Shown here: positions 24,789 through 35,288 of the stretch, piece by piece
Layout: each line of letters starts with the position of its first letter
Numbering within the stretch: position 1 is the stretch's first letter
Source of the DNA: Sulfurivermis sp040755915
GTDB taxonomy: Bacteria; Pseudomonadota; Gammaproteobacteria; Thiohalomonadales; Thiohalomonadaceae
DNA: 64,000 nt
Direction of reading: 5' to 3'
NCBI GenBank assembly: GCA_040755915.1
Contig: JBFLWM010000041.1
Span: 62,001-126,000, forward strand
Notes under the pieces: model-generated
What the model saw: the letters and a program-made list of their open reading frames with translations, nothing else
The model's database searches: none
Told to the model about the DNA's origin: nothing
Position numbers and translations under genes: made by a program

Positions 24789-25190
24789 ATGACAGATATC
24801 GCGCAATGCCCCTGCGGCAGCGGCAAACCCTATGCACAGTGCTGTGCCCCCTGGCATGACGGTACGGCGGCGCCGACGGCGGAGGCGCTGATGCGCTCGC
24901 GCTATGCGGCCTTCGTGCTCGAGAAGGTGGACTATCTGCTGGCTACCTGGCATCCCTCGACGCGGCCGGCGGAACTGGTGCTGGATGCGCAGCTGCGCTG
25001 GCTGGGGCTGGAGGTGCGCCATAGCCGCGGCGGCAGCGGTGACGATGAGGGCGAGGTGGAGTTTGTCGCCCGTTGCAAGCTGCACGGCAAGGCCGGGCGG
25101 CTGCACGAGGTGAGCCGCTTCGTGTGCGAGGAGGGACGCTGGTATTACGTCGATGGCGTGATGCAGGAGGGCAAGTCGCGCCGCCGTTGA
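24789..25190 (+). CDS. YchJ-family protein with SEC-C zinc motif
   Basis: A 133-residue protein of the UPF0225/YchJ family. The N-terminal SEC-C motif CPCGSGKPYAQCC holds four potential zinc ligands, followed by the NTF2-like body with LMRSRYAAFVLEKVDYLLATWHP. Family members are uncharacterised small cytoplasmic proteins. It follows the ABC permease by 2 bases, so it is probably part of that transcript, although a functional link is not evident. Confidence 0.92.
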   Translation: MTDIAQCPCGSGKPYAQCCAPWHDGTAAPTAEALMRSRYAAFVLEKVDYLLATWHPSTRPAELVLDAQLRWLGLEVRHSRGGSGDDEGEVEFVARCKLHGKAGRLHEVSRFVCEEGRWYYVDGVMQEGKSRRR

Positions 25191-25196
25191 CGGGGA

Positions 25197-26936
25197 TCAG
25201 GTGCGGCGCACCGCCGCCAGCTCCATCTCGCGCTGTGCGTCGATGCGGCGCCGCGCCACCTCTTCCGGCGTGCCGGCCAGTTGCAGGATGCGGCCGGACA
25301 GCTGCAGGCTGGCCTCCACCGTTTCCAGGATCACGTCGGTGGCACCGAAGGCGAGCAGGCGTGAGCCGTGGGCCGAGTCACGGGCGCGGGCGATGATGGG
25401 CAGGTGCGGCCATTCGGCGTGCACGACGCGCACCACATGTTCTGCCGCACCGGGGTTGTCCATGGTGACTACCAGGGCGCGCGCGGTATGTGTGTGGGCG
25501 CGGCGCAGCATCTCCAGTCGCGCGGCATCACCGTAGTACACCGGCATGCCCTTGCCACGCGCATCTGCGACGCCGTTGGCATCGGTGTCCAGTGCCAGAT
25601 AGGGGATGCCGTCGGCATCCAGGGTACGGCCGAGAATGCGGCCGACGCGGCCGAAGCCGGCGATGACCACGTGACCTTCCAGGCCGCCGACACCTTGCAG
25701 ATCGCCTTCCTGTGCCGCGGTGGTGGCGGGCGGCTCCAGCTTCGCCGCCAGCTTGCCGGCGGTATGCGCCACCAGCGGCGTCACCACCATGGTCAGGCCG
25801 GTGACGATGAGCATGAACTGGCCGACCTCACCCGGGATCAGCTTGAGGGTCATGGCCAGTCCGACGACCACGAAGGCGAACTCACCGCCCTGGCCAAGCA
25901 GCAGGCCGGTTTCCAGCGAGGTGTGGCGCGGCAGGCCGAAGGCCAGACACAGACCGGCAGTGATCACCGATTTGAGTACGAACAGGCCCAGTACCGAGGC
26001 GGCGATCCAGAACGCCTCCTGACCCACCACGCGGTAGTCGATGCCCATGCCTACCGACATGAAGAACAGGCCGAGCAGCAGGCCCTTGAACGGCTCGATG
26101 TCCACTTCGATCTCGTGGCGGAATTCGGTTTCCGCCAGCAGCAGGCCGGCAAGGAAGGCGCCCAGCGCCATGGACAGCCCGGCCATGCCGGTGAGGGCGG
26201 AGGAGCCGATCACCATCAGCAGGGTGGCGGCCATGAACATCTCCACGTTGCGCGTGCGCGCCACCATGTGGAACAGCGGCCGCAGCACCATGCGGCCGAT
26301 GAGATAGATGCCGACGATCACCACCACCGCCTTGCCCAGGGCGAGGAGCAGGGCCAGCTCCAGACCGCCCTCCAGCCTGGTGCCGAGCACGCCGACCAGG
26401 AACAGGATCGGCACCACGGCGAGGTCCTGCATCAGCAGGATGGAGAAGCTGGAGCGCCCCAGCGGCGTGCCCAGCTGGCGCTTTTCGATGAGCAGCTGCA
26501 TGACGATGGCGGTGGAGGACAAGGCGAGGCAGGCGCCCAGTACCATCGATGCCCCCGGTGTGTTGCCAAACCCCCAGGCAATGGCGCCGATCACCGTGGC
26601 GGTCACCACTACCTGCAGGCTGCCGAGGCCGAATACCCAGCGCCGCATCGCCCACAGCCGGTCCAGCGACAGATCGAGGCCGATCATGAACATCAGGAAG
26701 ATTACCCCCAGTTCGGCCAGCGCCTGCACGCCGTGGATGTCGCTGATCACCGCGTAGGACAGCCAGCCGATGTCCTCCACGAACAGGCCGAGGCCATACG
26801 GGCCGATGATGCCGCCGACGATGAGGTAGCCCAGGACCGGGCTAATGCGGAAGCGGTGGAACAGCGGAACCACGATGCCGGTGGCAACGAGGAACAGCAC
26901 GATCTCGCGCAGGTGGGGAATGCCATGGCTTTCCAC
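25197..26936 (-). CDS. Kef-type monovalent cation:proton antiporter (CPA2) with TrkA-N domain
   Basis: A 579-residue membrane protein. The first 400 residues contain about 12 membrane helices of the Na/H exchanger fold, including VLGYLIVGGIIGPYGLG and LALSSTAIVMQLL. The C-terminal 150 residues are a RCK/TrkA-N domain with VIAGFGRVGR and VYYGDA. It likely exports K or Na in exchange for protons, gated by NAD(H) or a thiol adduct. It lacks the extra quinone-oxidoreductase partner gene of E. coli KefC in this window. It converges with the ychJ gene with a 6-base gap. Confidence 0.93.
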   Translation of the reverse strand: MESHGIPHLREIVLFLVATGIVVPLFHRFRISPVLGYLIVGGIIGPYGLGLFVEDIGWLSYAVISDIHGVQALAELGVIFLMFMIGLDLSLDRLWAMRRWVFGLGSLQVVVTATVIGAIAWGFGNTPGASMVLGACLALSSTAIVMQLLIEKRQLGTPLGRSSFSILLMQDLAVVPILFLVGVLGTRLEGGLELALLLALGKAVVVIVGIYLIGRMVLRPLFHMVARTRNVEMFMAATLLMVIGSSALTGMAGLSMALGAFLAGLLLAETEFRHEIEVDIEPFKGLLLGLFFMSVGMGIDYRVVGQEAFWIAASVLGLFVLKSVITAGLCLAFGLPRHTSLETGLLLGQGGEFAFVVVGLAMTLKLIPGEVGQFMLIVTGLTMVVTPLVAHTAGKLAAKLEPPATTAAQEGDLQGVGGLEGHVVIAGFGRVGRILGRTLDADGIPYLALDTDANGVADARGKGMPVYYGDAARLEMLRRAHTHTARALVVTMDNPGAAEHVVRVVHAEWPHLPIIARARDSAHGSRLLAFGATDVILETVEASLQLSGRILQLAGTPEEVARRRIDAQREMELAAVRRT

Positions 26937-27079
26937 GGTTAACTCCGGTGCTCGCTCTGAATCAGGATCGAATTTCTATTGATGGACGTGCCGGTACGCT
27001 GCCGGCTGGCGCAAACGATATCACAGCCGCGCCCCTGGTGGGGGCGCGACGCCGCGGTCCCGATGGCTGCCCGGCGGGC

Positions 27080-27313
27080 TCAGCCGGCGTCGGGGTTGTT
27101 GCCGGAGATGATGCCTTTCAGGCGGGCGGTACCGATGACGTGCAGCACGATGCCGCAGCCGACGAAGAACACCACCGAGGCCATGAAGGCACCGCGGATC
27201 GGATCGTTGACGTCGCCCGGCAGCATGACGGCGGTGACGGCACAGCCGACGGCGGCGATATAGCAGAGGATGGCGAAGGCGAAGGCAATCTTTTGACCCA
27301 GATGTTTTTCCAT
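27080..27313 (-). CDS. Small two-helix membrane protein, hypothetical
   Basis: A 77-residue protein with two predicted membrane helices (IAFAFAILCYIAAVGCAVTAVM and GAFMASVVFFVGCGIVLHVIG). The chosen ATG 27313 has an AGGGA ribosome site; a longer in-frame reading from 27340 lacks one. I do not recognise the family. It is upstream of the Kef-type antiporter on the same strand with a 143-base gap that contains a GC-rich hairpin. Confidence 0.7.
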   Translation of the reverse strand: MEKHLGQKIAFAFAILCYIAAVGCAVTAVMLPGDVNDPIRGAFMASVVFFVGCGIVLHVIGTARLKGIISGNNPDAG

Positions 27314-27572
27314 GATGTTTCCCTGTGCCGCGGCCCGCACGGCATGCGTGTTGTTTGTTGGGTTCGATGGCGCGTGGTACCGAAGGGTAGGATGCCAGCG
27401 ACGGGGGATAGTTCAGCGCCACTATGGCACATTCGGCGCCCGCCGCGGGTCGCGGGATGAAAAATGGTGAAATGTCAGGCGTGCGGCCGGCGGCCCGCGC
27501 CGATGGGCAGGCCCGGCCGCCTCGTATATCCTTGCAGCTCCCGGACCATTGACTCAGTCGCAGAGGTGTTGT

Positions 27573-28010
27573 GTGTCGCAGCCGTCAGAGATCGGAGCCA
27601 CCGTGCGCTATTACGCCACGCCGCTGCGGCGGCTGGTGTGGATCGTGCTGTCACTGTTGCTGTTGCGGGCAACCTGGTTCTATGCGAGCAACGATCTGCA
27701 CCTGGCCACGCTGATTGCCCTGCTGTGGCTGGCATTCGCCCTGTCCTGGGTGATCAATCTGTTCCGAGTGCCGTTCGCCACGGTAATGCCGGATGCGGTC
27801 ATCCTGCTGGAGCGGCTGCGTTTCGGCCGGCCGAACTTCATGGTGGTGCAGGCCGGCGCACTGACCGCGCTCAGGGTGCGTCCACGCGGTCGCATCGATA
27901 TCGGGCTGGGGGCGATGGGCGAGCGGGCGATAAATCTCAAATATCTCAGCAAGACGGATCGGGCTGCGGTGATCGCGGCGTTGCGCGGCCTGGCAGCACC
28001 GGGCGCATGA
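27573..28010 (+). CDS. Membrane-anchored hypothetical protein
   Basis: A 145-residue protein with two closely spaced helices (residues 20-38 and 46-64 or so) followed by a cytoplasmic beta-rich domain (VMPDAVILLERLRFG, then RPRGRIDIGLG) that resembles a small PH-like domain, an assignment by eye. GTG 27573 is chosen for its AGAGG site 6 bases upstream; a TTG 24 bases earlier has none. Function unknown. It converges with rlmKL. Confidence 0.65.
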   Translation: MSQPSEIGATVRYYATPLRRLVWIVLSLLLLRATWFYASNDLHLATLIALLWLAFALSWVINLFRVPFATVMPDAVILLERLRFGRPNFMVVQAGALTALRVRPRGRIDIGLGAMGERAINLKYLSKTDRAAVIAALRGLAAPGA

Positions 28011-28037
28011 GCGAACCGTGCACGCGTTGCGCTCCGG

Positions 28038-30173
28038 CTACGCGGTGATCCGCCAGCACTGATGTATCTTGCCGTTGCGCCGGAAATCCTCCGGGATGGT
28101 CTTGCCGGTGATGTCCTCGACTGACAGGCCGGCCAGCGCCGCTTCATCCAGCTTGAATTTGCGGTAGTTGTTGGAAAAAAAGATTGTCCCGCCAGGGGTG
28201 AGCAGCTGCAGGGCGGTGCGCAGCAGCCAGACATGATCGCGCTGCACGTCGAAGACGTTCTCCATCCGCTTGGAGTTGGAGAAGGTGGGGGGATCGATGA
28301 AGATCAGATCGTATCGCCGTTGGCCCAGCGCCGCCTCATCCTGCAGCCAGGTGGTGCAGTCGGCCTGGATGTATTCGTGTTGCTTGCCGTCAAAGCCGTT
28401 CAGCTGCATGTTGCGCTCGGCCCAGCCCAGGTAGGTCTTCGACATGTCCACCGTGGTGGTGGCGGCTGCGCCACCCATCGCCGCGTGCACGCTGGCGCTG
28501 CCGGTGTAGGCGAACAGATTGAGAAAGCGTTTGCCTCTTGCCTCGTCCTCGAGCATCTGGCGCGTGATGCGGTGATCAAGGAACAGGCCGGTGTCGAGGT
28601 AGTCGGTGAAGTTCACCAGCAGGCGGCACTTTCCCTCGCGCACCTCGTGAAAGCGGCCGCGCTCGGCCAGTTTTTCGTATTGGGCGCGTCCTTTCTGCTG
28701 CTGGCGCACCTTGAAGTGCATTTGCGTCGGCGGGATGTCGAGCAGCGCCGGGATTACGCCGAGGGCCTCGCGCAGGCGCTGCTGCGCGCGGGACGGGTCG
28801 ACGCTTTTCGGCGCCTGATATTCCTGTACGTGCACCCACAGCCTTTCGCTGTGGTAGAGATCGACGGCCACCGCATATTCGGGCAGGTCGGCATCGTACA
28901 GACGGTAGCAGTCGACACCGTTGCGTTCGGCCCAGCGGCCCAGGTGCTTCAGGTTCTTGCGCAGGCGGTTGGCGAAGCTCGCGGCGCCGGCGGACAGTGC
29001 CGGTTTCTCGCCCGCGGCGCCGGCCGGCGCGTAATTGAACAGCTGGCACTCGATGGGGCCGTTGTACAGGGCGATGCTGAGTTGCTGCGTCAGCGGCAGG
29101 TAGCCGGCCAGCTCCGGATTGCCGGTGAACAGGCTGAGGTGAAAGCCGGGCAGTTCGTCGCGCACGATCTCGCCCAGGCGCGCATAGTCGGCGCGCAGTG
29201 CATTGACCTCGCCGATGCGCTCGCCGTAGGGCGGGTTCACCGCCAGCAGGCCGGGCTGGATCTCCTCCGGCAACAGCGTGTGCAGGCCGGGGGCGAGGGC
29301 GCGGCGCTCCACCTGGATGTAGTCGGACAGGCCGGCCTCGTCGATGTTGGCACGGGCGGCATCCACCGCTGCCGCGTCCTGGTCCCAGCCGTAGATGGGT
29401 GGCATGTTTTTCAGTCCTGCGGCGCGGCGCTGTTTCGCCTCCTCCAGCAATTTTTCCCACACCTCGCGCTCGTGGCGGCGCCAGTAGAGGAAGCCGAAAT
29501 AGTCGCGCTGCAGGCCGGGGGCGATATCGGCGGCCATCAGGGCGCCCTCGATGAGCAGGGTGCCGGAACCGCACATGGGATCGAGCAGGGCGCCGCCGCG
29601 GGCGGCGATGGCCGGCCAGCCTGCCAGCTGCAGGATGCCGGCTGCGAGGTTTTCCTTCAGCGGCGCCGTCACGCTTTCGCGGCGGTAGCCACGCCGGTGC
29701 AGGCTGCCGCCGGACAGGTCGATGGAGATGCGTGCCTGGCTGCCGCGCAGGTGCAGGTGCAGGCGCAGGTCGGGCATCTCGGTGTCGATGGAGGGGCGTT
29801 CGCCGAACAGGTCGCGAAAGCGGTCGACGATGGCGTCCTTGGTCTTCAGTACGGCGTACTGGCTGTGACTGATGGCGGCGTCGGTGCTGGTGATGTCGAT
29901 GGCCAGGCTGCCGCTGGAATGCAGATGCTTCTCCCAGCGGATCTCCTTTACCGCGTCGTACAGCCATTCGGCGGTGGGGGCCTGCACGGTGGTGATGGGC
30001 AGCAGCACGCGGTTGGCGAGGCGCGACCACAGGCAGACGCGGTAGGCGGTTTCCAGGCTGCCTTCGAAGGTGACGCCGGAACCGCCGGGTTGCACCTTTT
30101 CCGCGCCGAGACGGCGCAGTTCGTCGGCGAGGGCGGAGGTCAGGCCGCGCGGGGCGGTGGCGAAGAATTTCAT
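28038..30173 (-). CDS. rlmL: Bifunctional 23S rRNA methyltransferase RlmKL
   Basis: The 711-residue fusion methylates G2445 (RlmL, m2G) and G2069 (RlmK, m7G) of 23S rRNA. An N-terminal ferredoxin-like and THUMP region (to about 160) is followed by a first Rossmann methyltransferase with MCGSGTLLIEGAL and NPPYGERIG, and a second with NLFAYTGSASVHAA and IFIDPPTFSNS. ATG 30173 (MKFFATAPRGL) gives the canonical start. Length agrees with E. coli RlmL (702). Confidence 0.96.
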   Translation of the reverse strand: MKFFATAPRGLTSALADELRRLGAEKVQPGGSGVTFEGSLETAYRVCLWSRLANRVLLPITTVQAPTAEWLYDAVKEIRWEKHLHSSGSLAIDITSTDAAISHSQYAVLKTKDAIVDRFRDLFGERPSIDTEMPDLRLHLHLRGSQARISIDLSGGSLHRRGYRRESVTAPLKENLAAGILQLAGWPAIAARGGALLDPMCGSGTLLIEGALMAADIAPGLQRDYFGFLYWRRHEREVWEKLLEEAKQRRAAGLKNMPPIYGWDQDAAAVDAARANIDEAGLSDYIQVERRALAPGLHTLLPEEIQPGLLAVNPPYGERIGEVNALRADYARLGEIVRDELPGFHLSLFTGNPELAGYLPLTQQLSIALYNGPIECQLFNYAPAGAAGEKPALSAGAASFANRLRKNLKHLGRWAERNGVDCYRLYDADLPEYAVAVDLYHSERLWVHVQEYQAPKSVDPSRAQQRLREALGVIPALLDIPPTQMHFKVRQQQKGRAQYEKLAERGRFHEVREGKCRLLVNFTDYLDTGLFLDHRITRQMLEDEARGKRFLNLFAYTGSASVHAAMGGAAATTTVDMSKTYLGWAERNMQLNGFDGKQHEYIQADCTTWLQDEAALGQRRYDLIFIDPPTFSNSKRMENVFDVQRDHVWLLRTALQLLTPGGTIFFSNNYRKFKLDEAALAGLSVEDITGKTIPEDFRRNGKIHQCWRITA

Positions 30174-30186
30174 GGGTGCACCAATG

Positions 30187-30256
30187 GTAGGAGCGGATCG
30201 TATCCGCGATTCAGTGCCGTGCGGCACCACCGGTCGCGAATACGATTCGCTCCTAC
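30187..30256. repeat. REP-like inverted pair, class 2
   Basis: A 23-base unit at 30187-30209 starts GTAGGAG and contains the palindrome GCGGAT-CGT-ATCCGC. Its partner at 30234-30256 is the inverted copy, with palindrome GCGAAT-ACG-ATTCGC. The two differ at exactly two positions that pair with each other, so the stem is preserved. The 24-base spacer and GTAG lead match the class 1 pair at 4543 although the sequences differ. It lies in the 89-base gap between slyX and rlmKL. Confidence 0.85.
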
Positions 30257-30262
30257 AGTTTG

Positions 30263-30466
30263 TTAATAATGCGGCGGCGGCGTCTCTTCCGACAGCGGTC
30301 GCACCGCCGCCGGGCTCAGCTCGCTCAACAGGGATTTGACGAACTCCAGTTGCTCCTCGGTGGCGCTCAGGGCCTGCTGCTGGCGCAGCACGGTCTGCGT
30401 CAGTTCATCGATGGCGGCCTCCAGGTGGGCGAGGCGGATTTCGAGGTCGGTGAGTCGTTCGTCCAT
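30263..30466 (-). CDS. slyX: SlyX family protein
   Basis: A 67-residue coiled-coil protein. The heptad pattern LEIRLAHLEAAIDELTQTVLRQQQ in the first half and the PPPHY end are the hallmarks of SlyX. ATG 30466 gives MDERLTDLE. The function of SlyX is unknown; it is not the hemolysin its name suggests. The next upstream gene on this strand is a GGDEF protein. Confidence 0.92.
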   Translation of the reverse strand: MDERLTDLEIRLAHLEAAIDELTQTVLRQQQALSATEEQLEFVKSLLSELSPAAVRPLSEETPPPHY

Positions 30467-30517
30467 GCCGCATAGGATACCGCAGGGCATGGGGCGTTGC
30501 GCGGATTTCGTTGCGTG

Positions 30518-31636
30518 CTAGTGGTGGTCGATCACCACCCGGTTGCGGCCCTGCTGCTTGGCCTTGTACAGGGCACGGTCGGCGCCCTCCAGCAGGATGG
30601 CGTGTTCTTCACCGTTGGTCGGGACGCGGGTGGCCAGGCCGACACTGACCGTGACCCAGGGGCTGATGCTGGAATTGGCGTGGGGCAGTTCCAGTGCCTC
30701 GACCTGGGCGCGGATCTGGTCGGCCAGTTTCTCGGCACCGAGCAGGGAGGTGTTGGGCAGGATGGCGGCGAATTCCTCGCCGCCGTAGCGTGCCGCGATG
30801 TCGCCGGGGCGGGCGACAGTTTCAGCGAGTACATGGGCGAGCTTTTTCAGGCAATCATCGCCGGCGGGATGGCCGTAGAGGTCGTTGTAGTTCTTGAAGA
30901 AATCGATGTCGAGCATGATGAGGGAGATGGGCTGATGCTCGCGTGCGGCGCGACGCCATTCCTGCTCCAGCTTTTCGTCAAAGCGGCGCCGGTTGGCGAT
31001 ACCGGTGAGGCCGTCCTGGTAGGAGAGGTTGCGCAGGGTTTCTTCCAGTCGCTGGCGATCGGTGGCGTCGTGGGCCACCAGCAGAAACCCGGCCAACTGG
31101 TGGTGGTCCAGTATCTCGGTGAGTGTCGCCTCGAAGTGATGACTGGTGTCGTCGAAGTCGTAGTTGAACTGAAAGGCATGGCCGCGGCCGGGGCTGACGG
31201 CGCGCATGGCCTGTTCGAAATGTTCGCGCCGTACACCGTCCACCAGTTCGGTGATGCGATGGCCCTGGGCCTCGTGTGCGCTGGTGTGCAGTACGCGCTC
31301 GGCCATGGCGTTGAGATATTTGACGCGGAAGGTGGTATCGAGCGCGATAATCAGGGTGTCACCGGTGGACTGCAGGATGCTGTCCAGGTACAGCGTGCGT
31401 TCCAGCAACTGCTCGTCGGCGCGCTGCAGCGCGCGCACGATGGCCTGGATGATCGCCACCACGATGAAGGATACGATGGTGGCTGCGATGAAGCCGGTGA
31501 GCAGAAAGTCATGACGGATTTCATCGTGCAGCCACACGCTCATGGCGACGACGATGGCCTCGGTCAGCACCACCGAAAAGACCACGGAGGCGAACAGCAG
31601 GCGGCCGGCCCGCAGCTGGATGAGCCAGTTTTTCAT
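30518..31636 (-). CDS. Membrane PAS-GGDEF diguanylate cyclase
   Basis: A 372-residue protein with two N-terminal membrane helices (about 10-32 and 45-67), a PAS domain (YLDSILQSTGDTLIIALD through DATDRQRLEETL) and a GGDEF domain with the GGEEF variant at residues 285-289, which is catalytically competent in known enzymes. It should synthesise c-di-GMP. It lies between slyX and the ABC-F gene, all on the minus strand. Confidence 0.93.
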   Translation of the reverse strand: MKNWLIQLRAGRLLFASVVFSVVLTEAIVVAMSVWLHDEIRHDFLLTGFIAATIVSFIVVAIIQAIVRALQRADEQLLERTLYLDSILQSTGDTLIIALDTTFRVKYLNAMAERVLHTSAHEAQGHRITELVDGVRREHFEQAMRAVSPGRGHAFQFNYDFDDTSHHFEATLTEILDHHQLAGFLLVAHDATDRQRLEETLRNLSYQDGLTGIANRRRFDEKLEQEWRRAAREHQPISLIMLDIDFFKNYNDLYGHPAGDDCLKKLAHVLAETVARPGDIAARYGGEEFAAILPNTSLLGAEKLADQIRAQVEALELPHANSSISPWVTVSVGLATRVPTNGEEHAILLEGADRALYKAKQQGRNRVVIDHH

Positions 31637-31762
31637 CGGCGATGGCCGTCGTGTCCGTACATGGCACCAAGCTACTCAACTTGGCAGGCCGCTGCAATGG
31701 CCCCGCTTCGGCCCGGCAGCGGGCGCTGTCCGGTATCCGGGCTGGCTGGCCAGGCTGCCACC

Positions 31763-33664
<1,902 letters not shown>

Positions 33665-33770
33665 GGCGGCGCAGTTTACCAGCGTGCTGCGCGACTGTGT
33701 GATCCAGCGCATGGCGGCTGCAGCGGCTGTGGACCATGCTGTAGACAACTATTCCCGGGAGGACAGGAGC

Positions 33771-34187
33771 ATGCGGATGAAACAGGTGTTGTGCGGTGTG
33801 CTGGCGCTTACCTTGGCGGGTGGCAGCATTCATGTGCCGGTGGCCCGGGCGGCCATGGTCGGGACCGAACAGGTACTGGCGGGAGTGGAGCAGCGGCAGG
33901 CGGTTGAGCAGGCGCGGGAGCGTCTGACGGCGATGCTGGCGCGTGAGGATGTGGCGGCGCAGCTGCAGCACCACGGTGTCGATGCGGTGCAGGCGCGGGA
34001 GCGCGTTGCCGCGCTGAGTGATGCCGAGATTTTGCAGCTCAATGGCCAGATCGAGCAGCTGCCGGCAGGCGGCGATGTCCTGGGACTGGCGGTGTTCGTG
34101 TTTCTGGTGCTGCTGCTTACGGACATTCTGGGTTACACCGATATCTTCCCCTTCGTGACGAAGACCGCCGACGGCAGCCGGAAGTGA
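33771..34187 (+). CDS. PA2779-family exported protein
   Basis: A 138-residue protein with a signal peptide (to about residue 28) and a single C-terminal membrane helix (VLGLAVFVFLVLLLTDILG) followed by a short DIFPFV tail. The middle is a helical MLAREDVAAQLQHHGVDAVQARERVAALSD region. These features match the PA2779 family (DUF6627). The ATG has a GGAG site. Its stop overlaps the next gene by 4 bases (GTGA). Function of the family is unknown. Confidence 0.85.
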   Translation: MRMKQVLCGVLALTLAGGSIHVPVARAAMVGTEQVLAGVEQRQAVEQARERLTAMLAREDVAAQLQHHGVDAVQARERVAALSDAEILQLNGQIEQLPAGGDVLGLAVFVFLVLLLTDILGYTDIFPFVTKTADGSRK

Positions 34188-35104
34188 CGAGGCAGATCGC
34201 CGCCCTGGTGCTGGCGAGCCTGTTAGTGGCCGGCTGCGCCAGCCGTGCCCCGCGTCCGGGACAGGGCTTGCCGCCGCAGGCCTACGTGGATGCCCCGTTT
34301 TACCCCCAGGAGATCCATCACTGCGGTCCGGCGGCCCTGGCCGGCGCCCTTGGCGCCTCAGGCGTGACCGTCACACCGGAGGCGCTGGCGACTCAGGTCT
34401 ACCTGCCGGGGCGCGAAGGCAGCCTGCAACTCGAACTGGTGGCGGCGGCGCGCGGTGCGGGACGCCTTGCCTACGTGCTGGAGCCGTCTCTGGAGGACGC
34501 CCTGCGCGAGGTGGCGGCGGGCCGGCCGGTGCTGGTGCTGCAGAACCTGGGGCTGTCCTGGTACCCTCGCTGGCACTATGCCCTGCTGATCGGCTACGAC
34601 CTTTCGGCCGGCAACGTCACTCTGCACAGCGGCACCAGGCGCGGCTACGAGACCTCCCTGACCACGTTTGACCGTACCTGGGAACGGGCCGGGCGCTGGG
34701 CGTTGCTGGTGTTGCCGCCCGGTACCCTGCCGGTCACGGCCAGTGAACTGCCCTATCTTGCTGCTGCCGCGGCGCTGGAGCGTGGCGATCCCGTGGCGGC
34801 GGAGGCGGCCTATGCGGCCGCCCTGCAACGCTGGCCGGCCAGCCTGCCGGCCCTGCTCGGCCGCGGCAATGCCCGCTATGCGCGGGGTGACCTGAATGGC
34901 GCGGCGCAGGCCTTCGCCGCTGCGGTTGCGGCGCATCCCGATTCCGCCATCGCCCACAACAACCATGCCCATGTCCTGTACCGCCTCGGCCGCCGGGGTG
35001 ACGCCCTGGCGGCCGCCCGCCGTGCCGTGGGGCTGGCCGGTGACACGCTGCCGGCGGCGCGGCAGACGCTGGATGAAATCGGGCAGGGAGAACTTCCTCG
35101 ATAG
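34184..35104 (+). CDS. PA2778-family cysteine peptidase-like lipoprotein with TPR
   Basis: A 306-residue protein that starts with GTG overlapping the previous stop. The signal has a VAGC lipobox (Cys18). An N-terminal C39-like peptidase domain follows, with a candidate Cys in HHCGPAAL and His in RWHYALLIGY, then a C-terminal TPR region (ALLGRGNARYARGDLNGAAQAFAAAV, then HNNHAHVLYRLGRRGDALAAAR). This matches the PA2778 family, which is regularly next to PA2779. A role in processing or assembling an envelope peptide or protein is inferred. Confidence 0.87.
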   Translation: MTRQIAALVLASLLVAGCASRAPRPGQGLPPQAYVDAPFYPQEIHHCGPAALAGALGASGVTVTPEALATQVYLPGREGSLQLELVAAARGAGRLAYVLEPSLEDALREVAAGRPVLVLQNLGLSWYPRWHYALLIGYDLSAGNVTLHSGTRRGYETSLTTFDRTWERAGRWALLVLPPGTLPVTASELPYLAAAAALERGDPVAAEAAYAAALQRWPASLPALLGRGNARYARGDLNGAAQAFAAAVAAHPDSAIAHNNHAHVLYRLGRRGDALAAARRAVGLAGDTLPAARQTLDEIGQGELPR

Positions 35105-35288
35105 CTGCGATATCTGTCGCCAACAGCGGCAATTTGAGCGGTAACGTGCGCTAGGCTCATTTTGCCCCCATCCTTGCCTTTGCACGGATCGTGGATTAGG
35201 TTTTTCTGACACCCGCCGGTCCGGCGCCGTGGTGTCGGCATTGCCGTGCGGTCATCAGGGATGCAGCAGCGATGGAGGTGCGTGCGCG

